Source of the DNA: Flavobacterium sp.
GTDB lineage: Bacteria > Bacteroidota > Bacteroidia > Flavobacteriales > Flavobacteriaceae
NCBI GenBank assembly: GCA_023253295.1
Contig: JALRGZ010000325.1
Span: 1-7,453 of the forward strand
Reading direction: 5' to 3'
Length of the DNA stretch: 7,453 bases
Part shown: one piece after another, positions 1 to 5,154 of the stretch
Position numbering within the stretch: the first letter of the stretch is position 1
Layout of the letters: the number at the start of each line of letters is the position of its first letter
Translations under genes and position numbers: made by a program
The notes under the pieces: generated by a model
What the model saw: only the letters and a program-made list of their open reading frames with translations
What the model was told of the DNA's origin: nothing
Databases searched by the model: none

Positions 1-48
1 AGTGGAGAAGGCGGTAGCTTGAAATTTCAGCCCCCTGTGTTTAAGTGA
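1..48 (+). CDS. Possible 3' end of a gene truncated by the window edge
   Basis: Reading frame 1 is open from the first base and ends at TGA (46-48), giving the 15-residue tail SGEGGSLKFQPPVFK. The other two plus frames close after 6 codons or fewer. The peptide looks protein-like (Gly-rich, then Lys/Phe/Pro), but it is too short to assign to a family. It could equally be chance reading of a repeat or non-coding stretch, so the call is tentative. Confidence 0.3.
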   Translation, partial: SGEGGSLKFQPPVFK

Positions 49-94
49 CAGCATCTCAGGAGAGTTCTCATGATTCGAATACTTACAGCGGCTT

Positions 95-216
95 TAATGG
101 CTATCGGCTCGCTCGCAGTGGTTAGCGAAGTGGAAGCGGCATCCTTTTTATTTTGTACTTCGAAAGGCTCAATATGACAAAATAAAAAGATATAGCGGAC
201 AGCAGGAATAGCTACT
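95..216. repeat. Probable dispersed Flavobacterium-type intergenic repeat with 13-bp inverted repeat
   Basis: This stretch is non-coding and clearly richer in G+C in its left half than the surrounding DNA. It contains a perfect 13-bp inverted repeat: CTTTTTATTTTGT at 144-156 and its reverse complement at 177-189, separated by 20 bases. The arms are flanked by GAAGCGGCATCC on the left and ATAGCGGACAGCAGG on the right. From memory, this flanking pattern (AGCGGCATCC, AT-rich hairpin, ATAGCGGACAGCAGG) recurs between genes in many Flavobacterium genomes. The repeat assignment therefore rests partly on recall, because only one copy is present here. The element boundaries are approximate. Role unknown; the hairpin could form in RNA read from either direction. 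Confidence 0.5.
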
Positions 217-255
217 AATTCTTTTTTGGTTTGGTTTAAAAAACTTCTAAAAATA

Positions 256-288
256 GAAAAAAGCGATGAGCAAATCATCACTTTTTTC
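256..288 (-). terminator. Rho-independent terminator of the lipoprotein gene
   Basis: A 14-bp stem with one internal mismatch (264/280) and a 5-base loop (270-274) pairs 256-269 with 275-288. Read on the minus strand, it starts about 20 bases after the lipoprotein stop codon and ends in TTTTTTC followed by TATTTTTAG, a normal U-rich tail. The stem is A/T-rich at its base and begins with A-runs on the other strand, so it may also stop plus-strand transcripts entering from the left. Confidence 0.75.
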
Positions 289-309
289 AGAAATTAAATT
301 TGGGAATCG

Positions 310-1281
310 TTATTGAATCGCATTGATTGCGGCAATTAATTGGGCTTCGGTACCAACTGTGGTTTCGGACATTGTGAAAGTGTAAACGTCATTGGCTTGT
401 ACTGTTACTCCTTTGATAGCGTATCTCCAGTTACCATTTTCTTCGGTTACAAAGATTACGTGGCATTCTAAACCAATTGGGATTTGACCGTAGTGCTCGC
501 TAAATAATCCGGCAGCAGTGTAAGTATCTAATTTTGCTAAAGCATTTGTTCCTTCACCATCATAAGAAAGGTAGATGGCACTGTTTGTATTGTCGTATCC
601 TTCAGGAGCGTCAGCAAGGATAGTCGTTTTAGGTCTTGGGTCACTGTAAAAACGGTCTACATTTGTCCATCCGAAGTTTCCAAAGCTTGCGTAGTAGCTG
701 TTTTGTCCTGCTTCTACACCGCCTTTTCCGTTTGTTCCGTCAGCTTTACGGGCATCTTCCCATGCTAAGTTGCCTTCGTCGTCAATGATGCCTTTCCATA
801 AAGTCATAGTGTTGTCAACTCCTCCTGTTAGGTTTGTTGGTATTTGTAATGTGATGTTGCAAGTAGTGGCTAATTCTTTTCCGTCTTGAGTGGCTTTGAT
901 GAAGAATTCACCTCCTGAGATTAATAAATTTCTATTTCCGTCGGGCATGATTCCCATTGTTGGTTTGTTAGTTACTAACATGTTTCCTTTGTCAAAAAGC
1001 TCTACGTATTCAATTTTTATGTCGCCGGTTACAGGGTCTCCGTCTTTAGTTAAGCAATTTCCGTTGATGGTAATTTTTACGCCTTTTTCAGAAGTTAAAG
1101 TGGTTGCTCCGTCTTCGGCTTTAATGGTGAATTCTTGGGTGATTTTGTCTAAGGCTGCTTGTCTAACATCTGCAAATTCAGCTGCAGTAGCAGGAGTGTT
1201 TTCGATATTGTCGTTTTCGCAAGCTACAAATGAAAATGCTGCTAAAAATAAAAGTCCGATGGTTTTAAAATTTGTTCTCAT
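310..1281 (-). CDS. Lipoprotein of unknown function with a Bacteroidetes-type beta-rich domain
   Basis: This is a 323-residue exported lipoprotein. Residues 1-20 form a type II signal peptide (basic start RTNFK, hydrophobic GLLFLAAF) ending in a lipobox, FVA-C, so Cys21 should be lipidated. The residues after Cys (ENDN) are acidic; in flavobacteria acidic residues close to the lipidated Cys can direct lipoproteins to the cell surface, so surface exposure is possible. Residues about 55-145 match a pattern common in Bacteroidetes lipoproteins: a TxxGxxITI strand, GDPVTGDIKIEYVELF, a short NxPTMG segment, then LLISGGEFFIKA. This suggests a beta-sandwich. The rest is Gly/Asn/Tyr-rich with no catalytic motif that I recognise. 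The start is the ATG before the signal peptide; there is no Shine-Dalgarno sequence. It is transcribed divergently from the sigma factor across the five-copy repeat array, so it may be a target of that sigma factor (inference). Specific function unknown. Confidence 0.92.
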   Translation of the reverse strand: MRTNFKTIGLLFLAAFSFVACENDNIENTPATAAEFADVRQAALDKITQEFTIKAEDGATTLTSEKGVKITINGNCLTKDGDPVTGDIKIEYVELFDKGNMLVTNKPTMGIMPDGNRNLLISGGEFFIKATQDGKELATTCNITLQIPTNLTGGVDNTMTLWKGIIDDEGNLAWEDARKADGTNGKGGVEAGQNSYYASFGNFGWTNVDRFYSDPRPKTTILADAPEGYDNTNSAIYLSYDGEGTNALAKLDTYTAAGLFSEHYGQIPIGLECHVIFVTEENGNWRYAIKGVTVQANDVYTFTMSETTVGTEAQLIAAINAIQ

Positions 1282-1331
1282 GATTTCTTGGTTTTAATAT
1301 TGTTAAAAATGATTTTCTTGTTTTATACTGG

Positions 1332-1361
1332 TATATCAATTTGGGTTTAAAGTTGTTACCC
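1332..1361 (-). promoter_or_regulatory. Repeat copy 1: candidate ECF-like promoter of the lipoprotein gene
   Basis: Read on the minus strand, this copy has an A-rich tract upstream, then GGGTAAC, and after GTAAC a 17-base gap to GATATA. AAC-containing -35 boxes with about 16-17 bases to the -10 box are typical of ECF sigma factors, and an A-tract upstream would act as an UP element. The lipoprotein ATG lies 50 bases further on, and I see no TAnnTTTG element at the usual distance from that ATG. The direction of use is inferred; the copy could also be an operator. Confidence 0.4.
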
Positions 1362-1636
1362 CAGTATTTTAATTTTTTTTGTTTCTATTGTTATATCAAC
1401 TACTCTAATTTTTTGTTACCCTGTTTTTCAAAAAACTTTTTTAATTCTGTTTCTATTAGTATATCAACAAGCTTTAAAAATTGTTACCCATTGATTTTAA
1501 TTTTTTTAAAAGATTTTTATCCAATGTTTAAGAACGTTTATATTGCTATATCAACATGGGTTCCGAATTGTTACCCTTGGGATTTAATTTTTTTTCAAAA
1601 GGATTTTTTTTAAATGTTTAAGAGCGTATATAGTCA

Positions 1637-1667
1637 TATATCAATATCAGTTTTAAAATGTTACCCC
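1637..1667 (+). promoter_or_regulatory. Repeat copy 5: candidate control site of the sigma-factor operon
   Basis: This is the copy closest to the sigma-factor gene. Its right box, GTTACCCC, ends 31 bases before the ATG. Upstream it shares AATGTTTAAGA and a following CGT with copy 4, at exactly 90 bases distance. No ordinary TAnnTTTG element is seen at the usual distance from the ATG, so this box is the best candidate for driving or controlling the operon. Whether it is a promoter read rightwards, an operator, or part of a leftward promoter series cannot be decided from the sequence. Confidence 0.4.
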
Positions 1668-1698
1668 ATTTTTTATTATTTTCGATAAAAGTTTTTTT

Positions 1699-2280
1699 AT
1701 GGTAAATAATAAGGTGCATCCTGATCAGTATTTAATAGAAGGATTGGCTAACAATGATTCGGCTATTATTCGGTCTATATATAAGAAGTATGTTCCCAAA
1801 GTGGTTTCTTATATTAGAAACAATTCAGGTGATGAGGATCAGGCGCAGGATGTGATTCAGGAAATTATGATTTTGTTGTTCAATCAGGCGAAAGCCGGTA
1901 AATTGCAATTGACCTGTCCTTTTGATGCTTATTTTTTTTTATTGTGCAAAAGAAAATGGTTAAACGAACTCAAAAAATCTTCCAATAAGGGGGTAACAAT
2001 TCCCGATGATTTTACATCTACTAGTGAACCCACAGAGGAGATGGTGTCACAAACAGAGGTATTTGAAGAAAAGCAACAGCTTTTTGATGCCATGTTTCAG
2101 CGATTAGGCGAAAAATGTCAGGAAGTTTTAAAGTGGAGTTTTACTTTAAAATCAATGGAAGAAGTAGCCGAAAAACTCAATGTAACGTATGCATATGTTC
2201 GAAAGAAAAAATCGTTATGTACAGGCCAATTGACGCAATGGATTCACGAACATAGTAGTTTTAAATCATTAAAAAAGTAA
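1699..2280 (+). CDS. ECF-type RNA polymerase sigma factor
   Basis: This 193-residue protein has the two-domain layout of an ECF (group IV) sigma-70 factor, which directs RNA polymerase to a limited promoter set. Region 2 covers about residues 10-93: YLIEGLANND and IIRSIYKKYVPKVVSYI, the acidic core-binding helix DEDQAQDVIQEIMILLF (45-61), and a basic promoter-melting helix (CKRKWLNELKK, 83-93). A polar linker follows (about 94-125). Region 4 spans about 130-183, with a helix-turn-helix at SMEEVAEKLNVTYAYVRKKK (152-171). Length is normal for the family. The ATG follows a T7 run with no Shine-Dalgarno sequence. The next gene begins 6 bases after the stop, so the two are almost certainly co-transcribed, and that gene looks like its regulator. 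The upstream five-copy array suggests autoregulation (inference). A run of nine T (1932-1940) encodes the YFFL segment. The target regulon is unknown. Confidence 0.93.
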   Translation: MVNNKVHPDQYLIEGLANNDSAIIRSIYKKYVPKVVSYIRNNSGDEDQAQDVIQEIMILLFNQAKAGKLQLTCPFDAYFFLLCKRKWLNELKKSSNKGVTIPDDFTSTSEPTEEMVSQTEVFEEKQQLFDAMFQRLGEKCQEVLKWSFTLKSMEEVAEKLNVTYAYVRKKKSLCTGQLTQWIHEHSSFKSLKK

Positions 2281-2286
2281 GAAGCC

Positions 2287-3009
2287 ATGAAAGACGAAAA
2301 ATACATTTTGTTCGATCAATACCTTCAGGATGAATTGTTGGATGAGGCCCGATTGGATTTTGAAAAGCAACTGGCTGAAGATTCGGAATTGAAATCGGAA
2401 TTTGAAACTTTCAAAGAAGTGCAGTTGCAGTTGGCAACTAAGTTTGATTTTGCAGTTGACCGAGATGCTTTTGAAGCCAATTTGAAAAAGATTTCGGAAG
2501 AACATTTTAAGGCTAAGGAACCAAAAGTGATTTCGATTCAGCCTTGGATGTATATGGTTGCGGCATCGGTGGTAATGTTATTAGGATTGTTTTTGTTCCA
2601 TCCGTCTGAACCAGCGTTTGAAGATTACAATCAATATGAAAAGGCCTATTTAACCGAAAGAGGAAATGGAATTGAGAATTTAAAACAGGCTGAAGCAGCT
2701 TTTAATACTAAAAATTACAAGGCAGCCATTCCGCTTTTTGAAGCTATTTTAAAAGAAGATAAATCAGCTGAAATACAGTATTTTTATGCAGTTTCTTTAT
2801 TAGAAAATAACCAAATCAAGCAAGCTGAAGCCGAGTTTAAAGAAATTCAATCTGGAAATTCAATCTATAAAAACAAAGCGATTTATGGTTTGGCTTTAGC
2901 CAAATTAAAACAGAAAGATTATCAAGGCTGCGAAAATTTATTGAAGAAGATTCCATCTGATTATGAAAATTATGATAAGGTTCAGGAATTGTTAGATAAG
3001 CTGGATTAG
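2287..3009 (+). CDS. Membrane TPR protein with anti-sigma-like N-terminus
   Basis: This 240-residue single-pass membrane protein is probably the regulatory partner of the adjacent sigma factor. Residues 1-45 (YILFDQYLQDELLDEARLDF, then EKQLAEDSELKSEFETF) resemble the short helical cytoplasmic domain of Bacteroidetes anti-sigma factors; no zinc-binding His/Cys motif is present. A charged linker is followed by one membrane segment, about residues 87-105 (MYMVAASVVMLLGLFLF). The remainder should lie in the periplasm and contains about three tetratricopeptide repeats: roughly 130-160 (AEAAFNTKNYKAAIPLFEAIL), 164-190 and 194-222. These would bind a protein or peptide. It starts 6 bases after the sigma-factor stop and is followed by a strong terminator, so the operon appears to contain just two genes. 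What is seen is the topology and the repeats; inhibition of the sigma factor is inferred from arrangement and resemblance. An alternative is a plain TPR scaffold with no anti-sigma activity. Confidence 0.88.
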   Translation: MKDEKYILFDQYLQDELLDEARLDFEKQLAEDSELKSEFETFKEVQLQLATKFDFAVDRDAFEANLKKISEEHFKAKEPKVISIQPWMYMVAASVVMLLGLFLFHPSEPAFEDYNQYEKAYLTERGNGIENLKQAEAAFNTKNYKAAIPLFEAILKEDKSAEIQYFYAVSLLENNQIKQAEAEFKEIQSGNSIYKNKAIYGLALAKLKQKDYQGCENLLKKIPSDYENYDKVQELLDKLD

Positions 3010-3035
3010 ATTTTTAATAAGAATGAGCGTATACG

Positions 3036-3081
3036 AAAGACGCAAAAGAGTAAGGATATTGTACTCTTTTGCGTCTTTTTT
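3036..3081 (+). terminator. Strong rho-independent terminator of the sigma/TPR operon
   Basis: A perfect 17-bp stem pairs 3036-3052 with 3062-3078 around a 9-base loop (3053-3061). The core arm is GACGCAAAAGAGTA. The stem is followed by TTTGTTTTT. It begins 27 bases after the stop codon of the TPR gene and isolates this operon from the tatD promoter downstream. Confidence 0.93.
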
Positions 3082-3123
3082 GTTTTTAATTGTGCTTTAA
3101 GTAAAAAAGATAGCTCTTTTGTG

Positions 3124-3152
3124 TTGATTTTTTAAAAAACTTTAGAACTTTG
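3124..3152 (+). promoter_or_regulatory. Bacteroidetes-type promoter of tatD
   Basis: TTG (3124-3126), 18 bases, then GAACTTTG (3145-3152) fits the Bacteroidetes primary-sigma consensus TTG-N17-23-TAnnTTTG with one mismatch. It lies just after the upstream terminator and 18 bases before the tatD start codon. This implies a very short leader, about a dozen bases. Confidence 0.65.
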
Positions 3153-3170
3153 CGCTTTTAAAAAATACCA

Positions 3171-3950
3171 TTGGAAACTAAATTAATTATTACCGATACG
3201 CATACACATTTGTATAGTGATGAATTTGATCAGGATAGAGATGAAATGATGCAACGCGCCTTAATGGCTGGGGTGACTCGTTTTTTTATTCCTGCGATTG
3301 ATTCGGCTTATACGGCAGCGATGTATGATTTGGAACAAAAATATCCTGAAAATATTTTTCTGATGACTGGAGTACATCCCACACATGTGAAGGAAAATTA
3401 CGAACAGGAATTACAACATGTAGAAGAAGAATTGGCAAAGCGAACATTCTGTGCCATAGGTGAAATTGGGATTGATTTGTATTGGGATAAAACGCATTTG
3501 AAAGAGCAGCAACAAGCTTTTAAAAGACAAATCCAATTGGCTAAAAAACACCAATTACCTATTGTGATTCATTGTCGCGACGCTTTTGATGAGGTATTTG
3601 CAGTTTTAGAAGAAGAGAAATCAGCTGATTTATTTGGGATTTTTCATTGTTTTTCGGGTACTTATGAGCAGGCTTTAAAAGCTTTGTCTTATAATATGAA
3701 ATTGGGGATTGGTGGAGTGGTCACTTTTAAAAATGGAAAGATAGACCAGTTCCTGCATCAAATAGATTTAAAACATATTGTTTTAGAAACTGATGCTCCT
3801 TATTTAGCTCCTGTTCCTTATAGAGGGAAAAGAAACGAAAGCAGTTATCTGATTAATGTAATTGATAAATTATCACAGATTTACGGCGTTTCCGGAGAAG
3901 AAATAGCGAATATAACTACCGAAAATTCGAAAGCAATTTTCGGTATTTAA
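3171..3950 (+). CDS. tatD: TatD-family metal-dependent hydrolase (putative DNase)
   Basis: This 259-residue protein belongs to the TatD family of the amidohydrolase superfamily: cytoplasmic TIM-barrel, metal-dependent nucleases linked to DNA quality control. All expected metal ligands are visible: THTH (His11, His13), IGEIGID (Glu98), IVIHCRD (His134), FHCFSG (His159) and LETDAPYLAP (Asp208). Length is normal. The start must be TTG at 3171: the nearest upstream in-frame stop is TAA at 3159-3161, no other usual start codon lies between, and the next ATG codons would remove the HxH motif. The transcript probably starts only about 12 bases upstream. It is separated from the sigma/TPR operon by a terminator and its own promoter. 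The acyltransferase starts 61 bases downstream with no clear terminator between, so read-through is possible. Family assignment is secure; the physiological substrate in this organism is not known. Confidence 0.95.
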   Translation: METKLIITDTHTHLYSDEFDQDRDEMMQRALMAGVTRFFIPAIDSAYTAAMYDLEQKYPENIFLMTGVHPTHVKENYEQELQHVEEELAKRTFCAIGEIGIDLYWDKTHLKEQQQAFKRQIQLAKKHQLPIVIHCRDAFDEVFAVLEEEKSADLFGIFHCFSGTYEQALKALSYNMKLGIGGVVTFKNGKIDQFLHQIDLKHIVLETDAPYLAPVPYRGKRNESSYLINVIDKLSQIYGVSGEEIANITTENSKAIFGI

Positions 3951-4011
3951 AATAGAATTCGCCAGAAATTAATATTTTTTTTGTTCATTTGTTTTTCTAA
4001 CTATAACCAAA

Positions 4012-5154
4012 ATGCAAAAGTTTGACGAGATTCGGCCGTATTATGATTCCGAAATAAATAAAGCCATACAAAAAGTCCTTCATCATCCGATGTTAAAGTC
4101 ATTGATGAATTTTTCTTTTCCTGATGTTGCCGATGAAGTTTGGAAAGAACAGCTAATGAAAACATATTCGATTCGTGATTTTCAATGTAATTTTATCTAC
4201 CAATCGGTTCAAAAAGTACTAGAAAAAAGTTCAGAAGGTTTGTCAACTTCAGGTTTTGAACATTTAGAACCTAATACTTCTTATTTATTTATTTCGAACC
4301 ACCGAGATATATTACTTGATACCACTTTATTGAATGCTACTTTGTTTGAGCATGATTTAGTAATGACGGCTTCGGCAATTGGAGATAATTTGGTGAAACA
4401 GCCTTTTTTACATGTTTTGGCTAAATTGAATCGAAATTTCTTAGTATTAAGAGGTTTGGGGCCAAGAGAAATGTTGCAAAGTTCCAAAACCTTATCAGAG
4501 TACATGAATCAATTGTTGTTGCATGAAAATCGTTCGGTATGGATTGCACAACGCGAGGGAAGAACTAAAGATGGAAATGATGCCACCAATCCAGGGGTTT
4601 TGAAAATGATAGGGATGGCTTCGGATGAAGCTAATTTGATGGATTATTTCAAAAAACTAAAGATTGTTCCCGTTTCTATTTCCTACGAATATGATCCTAC
4701 TGATGCTTTAAAAATGCCTCAATTACTGGCAGAAGCTAATAATGAAGTGTATGTAAAACAGGAGAATGAGGATTTTATGACTATTTTGAGCGGAGCATTG
4801 GGACAAAAGAAACGTATTTTCATACATATTGGAAAAGTTTTAGATACTGAAATTGATACTATTGTTGCTGAAAATGATAATGTAAATAAACAAATCCAAG
4901 CTTTGGCACAAGCTATAGACGATTCGATTTTGAGCAGTTATAAGTTATGGCCAACCAATTATATTGCTTACGATATTTTGAATGAAACCGATAAATATTC
5001 TTGTCAATATACTGAGGATGAAAAAGCTGTTTTTGTCCGTAGATTAGAAAAACGTATTGATGCTTCTAATCCTATAGCCTGGCAAGGGATTTTAGCAATG
5101 TATGCTAATCCGGTAGTCAATAAATTGAAATATACCCATGAACTCAAGGACTAA
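4012..5154 (+). CDS. PlsC-type glycerolipid acyltransferase
   Basis: This 380-residue protein is related to the glycerol-phosphate acyltransferases, which transfer fatty acyl groups to glycerol phosphate or lysophospholipids at the inner membrane face. The active-site block is ISNHRDILLD (His97), the arginine block is FLVLRGLG (about 143-150), and the substrate-binding block is IAQREGRTKDG (Glu182, Gly183, Arg184). The spacing His97 to Asp103 is HX5D, not the classic HX4D; Asp99 is also nearby. There is no strongly hydrophobic membrane segment, so association is probably peripheral. It is longer than classic PlsC (about 245 residues), with extra N- and C-terminal regions. A weak TTCATTTG element (3984-3991) lies 20 bases before the ATG but lacks a well-placed TTG partner. 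The last 17 bases overlap the asparaginase gene, so the two are co-transcribed. Exact acceptor and acyl donor cannot be told from the sequence. Confidence 0.9.
   Translation: MQKFDEIRPYYDSEINKAIQKVLHHPMLKSLMNFSFPDVADEVWKEQLMKTYSIRDFQCNFIYQSVQKVLEKSSEGLSTSGFEHLEPNTSYLFISNHRDILLDTTLLNATLFEHDLVMTASAIGDNLVKQPFLHVLAKLNRNFLVLRGLGPREMLQSSKTLSEYMNQLLLHENRSVWIAQREGRTKDGNDATNPGVLKMIGMASDEANLMDYFKKLKIVPVSISYEYDPTDALKMPQLLAEANNEVYVKQENEDFMTILSGALGQKKRIFIHIGKVLDTEIDTIVAENDNVNKQIQALAQAIDDSILSSYKLWPTNYIAYDILNETDKYSCQYTEDEKAVFVRRLEKRIDASNPIAWQGILAMYANPVVNKLKYTHELKD

Larger units (their letters stand above)
1325..1690. repeat. Five tandem imperfect repeats of a two-box module
   Basis: Five copies of TATATCAA-N15-GTTACCC occur in a row. 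The left boxes start at 1332, 1392, 1460, 1547 and 1637; the right boxes start at 1355, 1415, 1483, 1570 and 1660. Start-to-start spacing is 23 bases in every copy. The base after the left box is always a pyrimidine, and the right box is extended to TTGTTACCC in four of five copies. A TTT(C/A)TA(T/C)T-like stretch usually precedes the left box, and a T-rich tract (TTTAATTTTTTT in copies 1, 3 and 4) follows the right box. Copies are 60, 68, 87 and 90 bases apart, and the 15-base gap is not conserved in sequence. The array nearly fills the divergent gap between the lipoprotein and sigma-factor genes. Constant spacing with variable filler points to a bipartite binding site or a promoter, not to a coding repeat or CRISPR array. 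Confidence 0.9.

Noticed and set aside
70..177. Plus-strand 35-codon frame (MIRILTAALMAIGSLAVV...) preceded by AGGAGA
   Set aside because: The hydrophobic start and SD-like sequence are tempting, but the frame lies within the GC-rich repeat, ends inside the inverted repeat, and Bacteroidetes rarely rely on Shine-Dalgarno sequences.
27..281. Minus-strand open frame of 84 codons
   Set aside because: It runs through the repeat element and the terminator hairpin and has no family resemblance, so it is most likely chance.
890..1297. Plus-strand open frame opposite the lipoprotein gene
   Set aside because: It is the antisense shadow of a gene with a clear signal peptide and lipobox.
1341..1613. 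Plus-strand 90-codon frame across the repeat array
   Set aside because: Its Phe/Tyr/Ile-rich product reflects T-rich DNA. Copies 3-5 happen to be spaced by multiples of three, but copy 2 to copy 3 (68 bp) is not, and the conserved part is the DNA boxes.
1325..1690. CRISPR array
   Set aside because: Only two short boxes are conserved, not a full-length direct repeat; unit lengths vary from 60 to 90 bp and there are no cas genes.
1991..1997. GGGTAAC in the sigma-factor gene (reverse copy of the right box, followed by AATT)
   Set aside because: No TTGATATA partner lies 15 bases away, so it is an isolated half-site in coding sequence.
2269..2505. Minus-strand open frame opposite the TPR gene start
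   Set aside because: Shadow frame overlapping the well-supported sigma and TPR genes.
4281..4505. Minus-strand open frame opposite the acyltransferase
   Set aside because: Shadow of the conserved acyltransferase motif region.
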